64,000 nt of DNA from CAYQJL01 sp964612295. Its GTDB lineage: Bacteria; Eisenbacteria; RBG-16-71-46; CAIMUX01; WJJG01. The notes under the pieces are model-generated. The model was not told where the DNA came from and did not search any database. It saw nothing but the letters and a program-made list of their open reading frames with translations. Location: the NCBI GenBank assembly GCA_964612295.1, contig CAZTDY010000012.1, forward strand, positions 1-64,000, in the 5' to 3' direction. The position numbers and the translations under genes were made by a program. This document shows positions 8,266 to 16,082 of the stretch, in pieces; positions within the stretch are counted from its first letter, which is position 1; each line of letters begins with the position of its first letter.

Positions 8266-8973
8266 ATGAAACATCTCTTCAGTGTTCTGGGTGTGTCGCT
8301 ACTCATCCTCTTGGTCGGGTGTCAGTCCGCGCCGATGAGCGGTGGTTCGGTGAAGAGTACCGCGAAATCGAAGTCCAAGTACGCGGTCGAATGGGACAGC
8401 CTCAAGGTGGTGGGCTACTTGGCGCTGGGGTCCTCGGCGGCGGATCGATTGGCGTTGGAGATGCTGGAGCCGCGGATCGAGACCGAGTTTCTCAAGCTGG
8501 ATCTTCCCTTTGTCCTCATGCGTCCGAGCGAAGTCGCATCGGCGGCCTCGCGGCACGATCTGGTGACGGTCCACGGTGAGATGGTCGATCACTGGCGGGA
8601 CAGCAAGAAGGTCAACAAGCTCAAACTCCAGGCGCTCTGTGAGGCGCTTCATCTCGACGCCGTCTTAGTCGCCAACATCGACGAGTGGACGCAGGTGCAG
8701 GCGGCGCCGGGCAGCACCGAACCGTCCTTCACCCGCATTGCGATGACGTCCGAGATCTGGTTGCCGGAAACCGGGCGGCGCGGCTGGCGCAAACGCACGA
8801 GCGAGCGCTGGGAAGCCGAGCAGCTTCGGACCGAGGACGCCGATACGCAGCGCGAGTCGCACGGCATTGCGCCGTCGGAGCGGGTCGGATCCGAGCCGCC
8901 CCGCTATGAAGAGGTGGCCGACAGGCTGGCCTTGAAGGCGGCCGAAGCTTTGGCCGATGCGGCCAGGCGATAA
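8266..8973 (+). CDS. Lipoprotein of unknown function
   Basis: 235 residues. The start is the ATG nine bases after GGAGG (8253-8257); an open frame further upstream runs into tRNA-Arg and is rejected. The signal peptide ends in LLVGC (Cys19). The mature part has mixed alpha/beta character with LKVVGYLALGSSAADRLAL, DLVTVHGEMVDHW and LHLDAVLVANIDEW. This resembles outer-membrane lipoproteins of the GNA1162/LpoB kind that share an anticodon-binding-like fold, but the match is weak. It ends inside the start of tadA (17-base overlap), implying coupled translation. The function is not known. Confidence 0.7.
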   Translation: MKHLFSVLGVSLLILLVGCQSAPMSGGSVKSTAKSKSKYAVEWDSLKVVGYLALGSSAADRLALEMLEPRIETEFLKLDLPFVLMRPSEVASAASRHDLVTVHGEMVDHWRDSKKVNKLKLQALCEALHLDAVLVANIDEWTQVQAAPGSTEPSFTRIAMTSEIWLPETGRRGWRKRTSERWEAEQLRTEDADTQRESHGIAPSERVGSEPPRYEEVADRLALKAAEALADAARR

Positions 8974-9439
8974 TCACGTGGATTCCTTCGGCGATGACAC
9001 CTACTGGATGCGCAAGGCGCTGGGTGAAGCGCAGAGCGCGGCCGACAGCGGAGAGGTTCCCGTCGGGTGTGTGTTGGTGGGGTCGGGCCGGATCCTAGGG
9101 CGGGGCGGCAATCGGGTCGAGGCCCTGCAGGATCCCACCGCCCACGCCGAGATTCTGGCCATTTCCGCCGCCGCCGAGACTCTGGGAAGCTGGCGCCTCG
9201 AAGAGACCACCGCCTACGTCACCGTCGAACCCTGCATGATGTGTATGGGGGCCTTCCATCTGGCCCGGGTGGCGCGGGTCGTCTATGGCGCACCGGAACC
9301 GAAGTTTGGGGCGTGCGGCTCCCGGCTGGACTTGACGTCAGTCCACGGTTTGAATCATACTCTCCGCGTTGAAGGAGGGCTGCTGTCCGAAGAGGCAGCA
9401 GCTCTTATGCGCCTGTTTTTCCGTTCGCTTCGGAAGTAA
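8957..9439 (+). CDS. tadA: tRNA-specific adenosine deaminase TadA
   Basis: 160 residues. It converts A34 to inosine in tRNA-Arg(ACG). The zinc and catalytic motif HAE (in PTAHAEILA) and the PCMMC motif (VEPCMMCMGAF) are both present, as in the CDA superfamily. Length and order fit TadA. The start is uncertain: the ATG at 8957 overlaps the lipoprotein gene, while a GTG at 8978 or an ATG at 9008 would give a more usual N-terminus. tRNA-Ser(GGA) starts nine bases after the stop, so the tRNA is probably cut from the same transcript. Its substrate tRNA is encoded just upstream. Confidence 0.93.
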   Translation: MRPGDNHVDSFGDDTYWMRKALGEAQSAADSGEVPVGCVLVGSGRILGRGGNRVEALQDPTAHAEILAISAAAETLGSWRLEETTAYVTVEPCMMCMGAFHLARVARVVYGAPEPKFGACGSRLDLTSVHGLNHTLRVEGGLLSEEAAALMRLFFRSLRK

Positions 9440-9448
9440 GACATGCGC

Positions 9449-9538
9449 GGAGAGGTGTCCGAGTGGTCGAAGGAGCACGCCTGGAGAGCGTGTAGGGGCT
9501 TACGCCCCTCCTGGGTTCGAATCCCAGTCTCTCCGCCA
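9449..9538 (+). tRNA. tRNA-Ser(GGA)
   Basis: Type II tRNA with acceptor GGAGAGG/TCTCTCC, long variable arm, discriminator G9535 and an encoded CCA (9536-9538). The anticodon loop CTGGAGA gives GGA, reading UCC and UCU. It is the only one of the five tRNAs here with CCA in the DNA. Confidence 0.96.
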
Positions 9539-9546
9539 GTTTTTGC

Positions 9547-9587
9547 GCGCGGCCTGTGAGGCCCTTGCATCTAGGCCTCGGCCGCGC
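9547..9587 (+). other. Strong hairpin between tRNA-Ser and tRNA-Ala
   Basis: GCGCGGCC and GAGGCC pair with GGCCTC and GGCCGCGC: 14 bp in two stacked helices with a 3-base bulge. A second small hairpin, GGGCACC/GGTGCCC, lies at 9602-9618. Neither has a T tract. They may be processing structures in a common tRNA-SRP precursor. Confidence 0.5.
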
Positions 9588-9623
9588 TATGAATTTGTGA
9601 CGGGCACCAGGGGTGCCCTGCAT

Positions 9624-9696
9624 GGGGCTGTAGCTCAGCTGGGAGAGCGCCTCGTTCGCAACGAGGAGGCCGGCGGTTCGAGCCCGCTCAGCTCCA
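9624..9696 (+). tRNA. tRNA-Ala(CGC)
   Basis: 73 nt cloverleaf with acceptor GGGGCTG/CAGCTCC (one G-U pair), the usual GGTTCGA T-loop and discriminator A. The anticodon loop TTCGCAA gives CGC, reading GCG. CCA is not encoded. Confidence 0.95.
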
Positions 9697-9710
9697 AGAG
9701 TTTCACGGAT

Positions 9711-9992
9711 TTGGAGCCGTGCTAGACGGGGAGTTAGCGGTGCCCTGTAGCCCGCAATCCGCTACAGCGGGGTTGAATTCCCATCTGAGATCCCGACTCC
9801 TTTTCATCACCGCGAGTTCGGAGCGTTGAAGGTCAGGCCCCGCGCAACGGTGGGCTACCCAACCCCGTCAGGACCGGGAGGTAGCAGCGGCAAGTAGAAC
9901 CCATCGGGTGCCGTGGATTCGCCTGGCTTGAGCCACCGGCTGCGGATCGATGTGAAGGATAGGTGAGCGAGGATGTGGTGCACGGCTCCTCT
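9711..9992 (+). ncRNA. ffs: Signal recognition particle RNA, large bacterial type with Alu domain
   Basis: About 280 nt. The 5' GGAGCCGTGC (9713-9722) pairs with the 3' GCACGGCTCC (9980-9989), closing the molecule. The 5' part has the Alu-domain sequence (GGGGAGTTAGCGGTGCCCTG, then GCAATCCGCT), very close to the Bacillus subtilis scRNA. The central hallmark GTCAGGACCGGGAGGTAGCA (9869-9888) is the Ffh-binding helix 8 with its GGNA-type tetraloop. It guides signal peptides to the membrane with Ffh. Only 14 bases separate it from tRNA-Ala, so it is probably made with the tRNAs. The exact ends are estimated. Confidence 0.95.
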
Positions 9993-10010
9993 TTACGAGG
10001 GGCCTGTTTT
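9984..10010 (+). terminator. Terminator at the end of the SRP RNA
   Basis: GGCTCCTC pairs with GAGGGGCC (one G-U), loop TTTAC, tail TGTTTT. Its left arm is the 3' strand of the closing helix of the SRP RNA, so the two structures exclude each other. Confidence 0.75.
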
Positions 10011-10034
10011 GTCATAGGGAGGTGCGAGCGGCCG

Positions 10035-11783
10035 ATGAGTTATCTGGTCCTGGCACGTAAGTGGCGTCCGCAGCGTTTTGAGGATGTGATCGGCCAACGT
10101 CACGTCTCGCTGACCTTGACGAATGCGCTCAAGACCGGCCGCCTGAGCCACGCATATCTTTTCGCGGGCCCCCGCGGGATCGGCAAGACCACGACCGCCC
10201 GCGTTCTGGCCAAAGCCCTCAACTGCCAAGAGGGGCCGACCGCCACGCCCTGCAATGATTGCGACGCGTGCAAGTCGATCACCGAGGGACATTGCCTAGA
10301 CGTTCTCGAAATCGACGGCGCGTCCAATCGCGGCATCGATGACGTCCGGCAGCTGCGTGAGAGCGTCAAGTACGCGCCCTCGAGCGCGCGGGCGAAGGTC
10401 TACATCATCGACGAAGTCCACATGCTCACGACCGATGCCTTCAATGCGCTCCTGAAGACCTTGGAAGAGCCTCCCAGCCACGTCTACTTCATGATGGCGA
10501 CCACCGAACCGCTGAAGGTGCCGCCCACGATCCTCTCTCGCTGCCAACGCTTCGATTTCGGGCGGGTTTCGAGCGAAGATCTGCGCGCCCACCTGAGGAC
10601 GATCGCCACCAGTGAAGGGTATCAGATCGATGATGATGCCCTGCTGATGCTGGCGCGCAAAGCCGAGGGCGGGGTGCGCGACAGCCTGACGCTCCTCGAT
10701 CAGGTGGCGTCGACCGGCGAAGGTCCGTTTGGGGTCGCCGAGGTGCAGGAGATCCTCGGGCTCTCCGGCAGCGCACTTCACTTCGACCTGTCGGCCGCGG
10801 TGGTCGAGGGAGACACGCGGCGGGCGCTGGTGCTGCTGGGGGAGGCCTATCAGAGCGGTCTCAACCTGCAGGAGGTGACCGAAGAGCTCGTCCACCACTT
10901 CCGCAATCTCATGTTTCTGGCGGTGGGTGAGGATCTGGGCGAAATGATCGAGTTGACCGTCGACGAGCTGGACCGGCTCAAAGCCCAGGCGGGCAAGGTG
11001 CGGCCGGCCGATGCGCTCAGGTGGCTGCGGATCCTGCTCGACGTGGCCGGCCACATGCGCAGGAGCGCCCACGCGCGGATCCACCTGGAGGTGGCGTTGG
11101 CCGAGATGGCCTCGCTCCCGAGGGCGGTCGATCTGGGGCAGGTATTGAAGAAGCTGAAGAGCACCCCATCAGCTGCGCCACCGGCCTCGCCGGCGGGCAC
11201 CGGCCAAGGTCACGGCAGTCCTCCCGCCGGGCGAGCGCCCGAGTCGCCCCAGGCGAGCGGCCGATCCGAGACCCCGCCTACGGCCAGCGCTCAGCTGTCG
11301 CCTTCCGGCGGTGCGCCCCCAACGGTGGACGTGTCCGCCCTCAGTCAGGTGTGGCAGCAGATCGTGGAGCGGACGCGCACGGAAAAGGCGTTCCTGGGGT
11401 CCTGCCTGTGCGACAGCAAGGTGGTGGGAATCCGTCAGGGACGTGCGCAGATCGTCTTGGACGACGCCAATGGCTTCAAACGCGACCAGGTCGAGAAGCC
11501 GAGCAATCGTCGTTTCATTCTGCGGGCCATGGAGGAGCTCCTTGGCCGGCCTCTGGGCATCCAGGTTGTGAAGGGCGCTACGCCGCCCGCCGGAGGGGGC
11601 GCGGATTCACCCGCGGCCGGGGAGGCGCGCCCGTCCTATGCGGCCCCGCCGCCGGCCAGCCGGCAAGACGGGCCACCCCAGCCGGCGGTGCCGAAGACGC
11701 CCGAACCCCAGAACCCAGCCCGGACCGATGTGAAGCGCATCGCCGATCTCATGGACGGCGACATCATCGGGCCGGCGATGTAA
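10035..11783 (+). CDS. dnaX: DNA polymerase III subunit gamma/tau
   Basis: 582 residues, the ATPase of the clamp loader. The start is the ATG of MSYLVLARKWRPQ, the standard DnaX N-terminus, with AGGGAGG at 10016-10022. A GTG at 9963 in frame lies inside the SRP RNA and is rejected. Walker A is GPRGIGKTTTARV (about residues 43-55); a Cys cluster (CNDCDACKS) forms the zinc module; IIDEVHML is Walker B with DExx, followed by the SRC sensor motif in LSRCQRF. After about residue 370 comes a Pro/Ala-rich linker and a C-terminal tau-like domain. No frameshift heptamer for a gamma form was found. It is followed by ybaB and recR, the classical order. Confidence 0.96.
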   Translation: MSYLVLARKWRPQRFEDVIGQRHVSLTLTNALKTGRLSHAYLFAGPRGIGKTTTARVLAKALNCQEGPTATPCNDCDACKSITEGHCLDVLEIDGASNRGIDDVRQLRESVKYAPSSARAKVYIIDEVHMLTTDAFNALLKTLEEPPSHVYFMMATTEPLKVPPTILSRCQRFDFGRVSSEDLRAHLRTIATSEGYQIDDDALLMLARKAEGGVRDSLTLLDQVASTGEGPFGVAEVQEILGLSGSALHFDLSAAVVEGDTRRALVLLGEAYQSGLNLQEVTEELVHHFRNLMFLAVGEDLGEMIELTVDELDRLKAQAGKVRPADALRWLRILLDVAGHMRRSAHARIHLEVALAEMASLPRAVDLGQVLKKLKSTPSAAPPASPAGTGQGHGSPPAGRAPESPQASGRSETPPTASAQLSPSGGAPPTVDVSALSQVWQQIVERTRTEKAFLGSCLCDSKVVGIRQGRAQIVLDDANGFKRDQVEKPSNRRFILRAMEELLGRPLGIQVVKGATPPAGGGADSPAAGEARPSYAAPPPASRQDGPPQPAVPKTPEPQNPARTDVKRIADLMDGDIIGPAM

Positions 11784-11803
11784 AAGACCATGAAAGGAAG
11801 AGC

Positions 11804-12115
11804 ATGAAAGACCTGTCGAAGATGATGAAGCAGCTTCAGCAAGCCCAGAGCCAGATGCAACAGGTGCAGGAAGAGCTGGCCGGCAAATCTGTGGAAGGGT
11901 CCTCCGGCGGGGGCATGGTGAAGGTGGTGGTCAACGGCCGTCACGAACTGCTGTCGGTCAAGATCGACAAGACCGTCGTAGATCCGGGCGATGTCGAAAT
12001 GCTCGAGGATCTGGTGACCGCCGCGGTCAACGACGCTCAGACCCGCGCCGACGAAATGGCCCGGGAGGAGATGGGCAAGCTGGCTGGGGGCCTAGGGCTT
12101 CCCGGCATGATGTAG
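11804..12115 (+). CDS. ybaB: Nucleoid-associated protein YbaB/EbfC
   Basis: 103 residues, the usual length. ATG start with AAAGGAAG five bases upstream. It begins with KMMKQLQQAQSQMQQ, a coiled helix, followed by VKVVVNGRHELLSVKID, the family core, and ends with a Gly/Met tail GGLGLPGMM. It forms DNA-binding dimers and sits between dnaX and recR as in most bacteria, 20 bases after dnaX and nine before recR. Confidence 0.95.
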   Translation: MKDLSKMMKQLQQAQSQMQQVQEELAGKSVEGSSGGGMVKVVVNGRHELLSVKIDKTVVDPGDVEMLEDLVTAAVNDAQTRADEMAREEMGKLAGGLGLPGMM

Positions 12116-12124
12116 GGAGCGCGC

Positions 12125-12724
12125 GTGCAGTATAGCTCTCGCCATCTCGAGGTCTTGGTCCGCGAGTTTTCCCGCCTGCCGGGAATCGGCCACAAGACGG
12201 CCCAGCGTCTGGCGTTTCACCTCCTCCGCGTGCCGGTGCAGGAAGCGCTCGATCTCAGCCGTTCGATCGAGCGGGTCCGGACCGAGGTGGGGACCTGCGA
12301 GCAGTGCGGGAACATCTCCGAGTCGCAGCCCTGCTACCTCTGCGGCGACGATCGGCGGGACAAGAGCCTGCTGTGCGTGGTCGAAGAACCCAGCGATGTG
12401 ATCGTTCTCGAACGGACCGGGCGCTACCGCGGGCTCTATCATGTCTTGAGGGGCGTGCTCGCGCCGGCCGAGGGCATGGGCCCCAAGGAGCTCGGCTTAG
12501 ACGCCCTCATCGAACGCATCCGCGAGGGCGGTTTCGAGGAGGTCATCCTGGCAACCAACCCCACGGCCCCCGGAGAGGCCACCGCGCATGCCATCCGCGA
12601 GCTGTTGGGGGAACTCGCGGTCAGGGTCACCCGCATCGCCCGCGGTGTCCCAGTGGGGTCCGACCTGGAACTCGCCGACCAAGTCACCCTGTCGAAAGCC
12701 CTCGACGGCCGCAAAGAGCTTTAG
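12125..12724 (+). CDS. recR: Recombination protein RecR
   Basis: 199 residues, GTG start after AGGGAG. An N-terminal helix-hairpin-helix (SRLPGIGHKTAQRLAFHLL) is followed by a Cys4 zinc finger (CEQCGN ... CYLC) and a Toprim domain (LLCVVEEPSDV to about residue 170). It acts with RecF/RecO to load RecA on gapped DNA. It is the last gene of the dnaX-ybaB-recR unit. Confidence 0.96.
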   Translation: MQYSSRHLEVLVREFSRLPGIGHKTAQRLAFHLLRVPVQEALDLSRSIERVRTEVGTCEQCGNISESQPCYLCGDDRRDKSLLCVVEEPSDVIVLERTGRYRGLYHVLRGVLAPAEGMGPKELGLDALIERIREGGFEEVILATNPTAPGEATAHAIRELLGELAVRVTRIARGVPVGSDLELADQVTLSKALDGRKEL

Positions 12725-13053
12725 CAGCCCGCGGCCCGCCACCTGATTGCTCGCAGTCTTACCTCCATTCGTCGTTTACGCTTGACACGTTTTCCACACG
12801 GGCGAAGATGGGCGCGATTGAACCGCTGATCTTGAGCAGAAACCCGGCAGGGGGACCACTCGCGTCCGCGTCAGGTGCCAGGGCCCTCAAACGACAGCGG
12901 ACGGCCGCTTCCGTAGCGGGAACCTCGTTGTCGCGCGGGTAGGGTTCACCTGCTTGCTCTCGATGAACTGTTCTCTCCCAGCGCAGGCTGAAGATGTATG
13001 CATCGGATGGAGAGAGCGTCGTCGGAATACCTGCATCCCAGGAGAGAGGGGCC
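12725..13053. other. Intergenic region before the roadblock/MglA pair, 329 bp
   Basis: No gene is supported. A perfect -35 TTGACA at 12782-12787 has only a weak -10 (GAAGAT at 12804-12809, 16-base spacer). Short open frames crossing the region lack ribosome binding sites. It may hold a long leader for the downstream pair, whose site GGAGAGAGGG is at 13041-13050. Confidence 0.4.
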
Positions 13054-13536
13054 ATGGTGCAGATCCGATGGGAAGGATTCGGCGGGAATCTGGTTGGGCT
13101 CCAAGCCCAGTTGGATCAGTTGCAGGCGGCGGCTTCCGCGCGCGCGGTGCTGCTCATGGACTCGGCCGGACGACTTCTCACCCTGGTTGGTGATCCACCG
13201 AAATTCGACCTCACGACCTTCGTTTCCCTGATGGCGGCGGACTTTTGCGCAACGCGCGAGCTTGCCCGGCTCCTGGGTGAGGACTCCTTTCACACCGCCT
13301 ACCATCAAGGCGATGACTTTGGGCTTTACCTCACCCAGGTGACCGAAGGGACCATCCTGGCGAGTGTCTTCGACCGCGAGACCACTTTGGGGCTCGTGCG
13401 CTTCGCCGTGGGGCAGGCGCTGCCCGGTTTGTCCGAGACCATTCGCCGGGGGTATGAGGAGGCGGTCGGGAAGCCATCGATCGATGATGGGTTCCAGGAG
13501 GAAGCTCTGCAGCGGATGGACCAGCTGTTCGAGTAG
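13054..13536 (+). CDS. Roadblock/LC7-domain protein, MglB-like
   Basis: 160 residues from the ATG preceded by GGAGAGAGGG; an upstream ATG at 12994 lacks such a site. Residues about 15-120 fit the roadblock/LC7 fold: a long helix (GLQAQLDQLQAAAS), the strand ARAVLLMDSAGRLL, a helix with DLTTFVSLMAADF, and a strand GLYLTQVTEGTILASVFD. These proteins regulate MglA-type small GTPases, MglB being the GAP. The MglA-like gene follows 21 bases downstream. The C-terminal 40 residues are charged. The assignment as an MglB equivalent rests on fold and context. Confidence 0.82.
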   Translation: MVQIRWEGFGGNLVGLQAQLDQLQAAASARAVLLMDSAGRLLTLVGDPPKFDLTTFVSLMAADFCATRELARLLGEDSFHTAYHQGDDFGLYLTQVTEGTILASVFDRETTLGLVRFAVGQALPGLSETIRRGYEEAVGKPSIDDGFQEEALQRMDQLFE

Positions 13537-13557
13537 GAAGAATTCGGTCGGAGCACG

Positions 13558-14175
13558 ATGGCATTCGTAAACCGCTCCTCAGGGGAGCTCCACTGCAAGA
13601 TCGTCTACTACGGCCCCGGTCGGGGCGGGAAGACGACCAACCTCGAGTACGTCCACCGGCGGCTCGCGGAGCGGCACAACATGCCGCTGACCCGTCTGAA
13701 GACCGCCGGTGACCGCACGATCTACTTCGATCTGCTGCCGCTCGATCTGGGGACCATTCTGGGCTACCACACGCATCTGCACCTCTACACCGTGCCCGGT
13801 CAGCCGAAATACAATGCGAGCCGCCGGTTGGTTCTGCGAGGCGTCGATGGCCTGGTCTTCGTGGCCGACAGCCATCCCGGTCAGATGTTCTACAATCGGG
13901 AGAGCATGGAGAATCTCAGGCGCAACCTGGCGATCTTCGGCCGCCGCTTGGAGACCGTGCCTCTCATCATGCAGTACAACAAACGGGACCTTCCCAACGC
14001 GGTTTCGACGACCTCCCTCGACGCTCTGCTGGGCACCCGCCGGTGGCCGGTGCATGAGGCCGTGGCGGCCGATGGGGATGGGGTTCTCCCGACGCTCAAG
14101 GCCGCCGTGCACGCCGTCGTGAGCCAGCTGGCCGGTGATCCGCGCTCGCGGCAGGGCGCGGGGATCGTGTCCTAG
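13558..14175 (+). CDS. mglA: MglA-family small Ras-like GTPase
   Basis: 205 residues, similar to Myxococcus MglA. P-loop GPGRGGKTTN at about 19-28; the G3 region TVPGQPKYNASRR, where MglA proteins carry TVPGQ in place of DxxGQ; the G4 motif YNKRDLP supplies the NKxD base contact. The N-terminus SSGELHCKIVYYG is typical. MglA is a polarity switch for motility machines, and in non-gliding bacteria may set cell polarity. The upstream roadblock protein is the likely regulator. The C-terminal 30 residues are poorly conserved. Confidence 0.92.
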   Translation: MAFVNRSSGELHCKIVYYGPGRGGKTTNLEYVHRRLAERHNMPLTRLKTAGDRTIYFDLLPLDLGTILGYHTHLHLYTVPGQPKYNASRRLVLRGVDGLVFVADSHPGQMFYNRESMENLRRNLAIFGRRLETVPLIMQYNKRDLPNAVSTTSLDALLGTRRWPVHEAVAADGDGVLPTLKAAVHAVVSQLAGDPRSRQGAGIVS

Positions 14176-14245
14176 CCGCCGCTGCGCTGGCGCCGCCGGC
14201 CATCCCCTGTTACCTTCCCTAGGACTAGAAAAGGAGTGTCCCGGA

Positions 14246-14731
14246 ATGTCTCAAAACGCAGCGGACCGGCCGGTCCGACCCGACCTCATCACCCTCACCA
14301 TTTCCAGTTTCTTCGGCACCGGGTTCTTCCCGTTCGCGCCGGCGACCTTCGCCTCGGCGGTTCTGGTGGGCCTGCTCTGGCTTGCCGGTGGCGCAAGCCT
14401 GGCGGTGCGGATCGGCCTGCTGGTGGTGTCCACGGCGGTGGGCGTCTGGGCCGCCTCTCACACGGAGAAGAGGCACGGCCATGACGCACGCTGCATCGTG
14501 ATCGATGAGATCGCGGGCATGTTCCTCAGTGTGCTGTTCATTCCCTGGGATCTTCCTCACCTCGCGGTGGCCTTTGCCCTCTTCCGGATCATGGACATTC
14601 TGAAGCCGCCGCCGGTATATCAGATGCAGAGCCTTCCGCGAGGCTGGGGGGTCATGGTGGATGATCTGGGCGCGGGGGCCTATACCCTGTTGCTTCTATT
14701 CGTGACCTCGCTTCTGGTACCTTCCTTCTAG
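14246..14731 (+). CDS. pgpA: Phosphatidylglycerophosphatase A
   Basis: 161 residues. The ATG is chosen because AAAGGAG lies ten bases upstream; open frame before it is not used. PgpA removes phosphate from phosphatidylglycerol phosphate in the inner membrane. Family marks are GTGFFPFAPATFAS, IVIDEIAGMF (acidic metal site) and RIMDILKPPPV, with about four hydrophobic segments. It heads a run pgpA-cinA-thpR-recA. Confidence 0.92.
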   Translation: MSQNAADRPVRPDLITLTISSFFGTGFFPFAPATFASAVLVGLLWLAGGASLAVRIGLLVVSTAVGVWAASHTEKRHGHDARCIVIDEIAGMFLSVLFIPWDLPHLAVAFALFRIMDILKPPPVYQMQSLPRGWGVMVDDLGAGAYTLLLLFVTSLLVPSF

Positions 14732-14781
14732 CGGGTCACGGAAAGCAAGGTCATCGCGCTATCGAAAGGCCGAGGAACGAC

Positions 14782-16059
14782 ATGCAGGCAGAAGTGATCG
14801 CCATCGGCAATGAGATCCTGGCCGGACATACGGTGGATACGAACTTCGCAGTCATCGCGGCTCGCCTGGGGCAGGAGGGGATCCCGGTCGTCCAGCACAC
14901 CGTGGTGCCGGACGAGCGCGAGTCCCTGGGTCGGGAGCTGACCCAGGCCCTGGAACGGGCCCCCCTGGTCATTCTCACCGGCGGGCTGGGCGCGACCCCC
15001 GACGACCTTACGCGGCGTGTGATGGCCTCGGCCCTCGGACGCAAGCTCATCTTCAGGGAAGGGCTGCTCAATACCCTCCGGCAGAAGTATGCCGACCGCG
15101 GCCTCACGATGGATCCCTCCAGTGAGGCGATGGCCCTCGTGCCGGCCAGCGCCCAGCCGCTGGAGAACGCGGTGGGCATGGCCCCGGGATTGCTGCTCAG
15201 AACCGAGAAGAGCGTGCTGTTCGCCCTACCGGGCGTTCCCGCCGAGATGGAACAGATGCTCATCGGTGAGGTGATTCCGCTCCTGCAGAGGGAGGGGATG
15301 ACCGGCACGGCGGCGTTCGAGGTTCTGCGCACGGTGGGGGTCTCCGAGACGACCTTGGCCCAGTGGGTCCGCCCTCTTCTGGAGAAGGGGGTCCAGTGCG
15401 CCTTCCTGCCGGCGCCGGGACGGGTCGATTTGCGCCTGTGGATGCCGGCGAGCGAATGCAACGATCTCGTGCTCCGCGAGACGGCTCAGAAGATCACCGA
15501 ACGTCTGGGGCCGGTGGCCTACGGCAGGGGAGACACGAGCCTGGAAGAGACCGTGATCGCTCTGGGCAGTCAGCGGAGGCGCACCGTGGGCGTGGGGGAA
15601 TCACTCACCGGAGGCCGCATCGGTGCCGCGCTCACCCAGGTGCCTGGGAGTTCGCAGGTGTTTCACGGCAGCGTGGCCGCCTACAGCAACCGCGCAAAGG
15701 TCGAGCTTCTGGGGGTTCTGCCCGTGACCCTGGACAACCACGGGGCGGTCAGCGCCCCCACGGCCGAAGAGATGGCGGTCGGGGCTCGCCGAAATCTGCA
15801 AGCGGACATCGGCATTTCCGCGACGGGCATCGCCGGTCCCAGTGGCGGATCGGGCGATCGCCCTGTGGGGCTGGCCTATTTCGGTCTCAGTGAAGGCCCC
15901 CGGACGAGGAGCCTGCGATTCCATTTCGGCGGCTCCCGGGAGATGATCCAAGATCGCTGCGTCACCGTGGCGCTGAATATGCTACGTCTGGTCCTGATCG
16001 ACCGCGCCGATCTCTTGTGGGATCCGGATCCGGGCCGTAGCGAGACATTGCGGGCCTAG
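14782..16059 (+). CDS. cinA: CinA-family protein (competence/damage-inducible; NMN amidase-type C-terminus)
   Basis: 425 residues, full length. The N-terminal molybdopterin-binding-like (MoCF) domain has AIGNEILAG and LTGGLGATPDD. The C-terminal domain, from about residue 265, has GESLTGGRIGAALTQVPGSS and SATGIAGPSGGSGDRP, the nicotinamide-nucleotide amidohydrolase (PncC) type that recycles NMN. The catalytic Ser in ESxTGG is kept although the usual Cys beside it is Leu. It lies upstream of thpR and recA, as in many bacteria. Confidence 0.94.
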   Translation: MQAEVIAIGNEILAGHTVDTNFAVIAARLGQEGIPVVQHTVVPDERESLGRELTQALERAPLVILTGGLGATPDDLTRRVMASALGRKLIFREGLLNTLRQKYADRGLTMDPSSEAMALVPASAQPLENAVGMAPGLLLRTEKSVLFALPGVPAEMEQMLIGEVIPLLQREGMTGTAAFEVLRTVGVSETTLAQWVRPLLEKGVQCAFLPAPGRVDLRLWMPASECNDLVLRETAQKITERLGPVAYGRGDTSLEETVIALGSQRRRTVGVGESLTGGRIGAALTQVPGSSQVFHGSVAAYSNRAKVELLGVLPVTLDNHGAVSAPTAEEMAVGARRNLQADIGISATGIAGPSGGSGDRPVGLAYFGLSEGPRTRSLRFHFGGSREMIQDRCVTVALNMLRLVLIDRADLLWDPDPGRSETLRA

Positions 16060-16082
16060 AGCGAGATGACTCCGAGGGGCAG

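Noticed and set aside
11021..12115. Long plus frame running from dnaX into ybaB as a single protein
   Set aside because: The upstream part is dnaX read out of frame. ybaB has its own ATG at 11804 and ribosome binding site.
12994..13053. Earlier start of the roadblock protein
   Set aside because: No ribosome binding site, extra residues are outside the domain, and GGAGAGAGGG clearly serves 13054.
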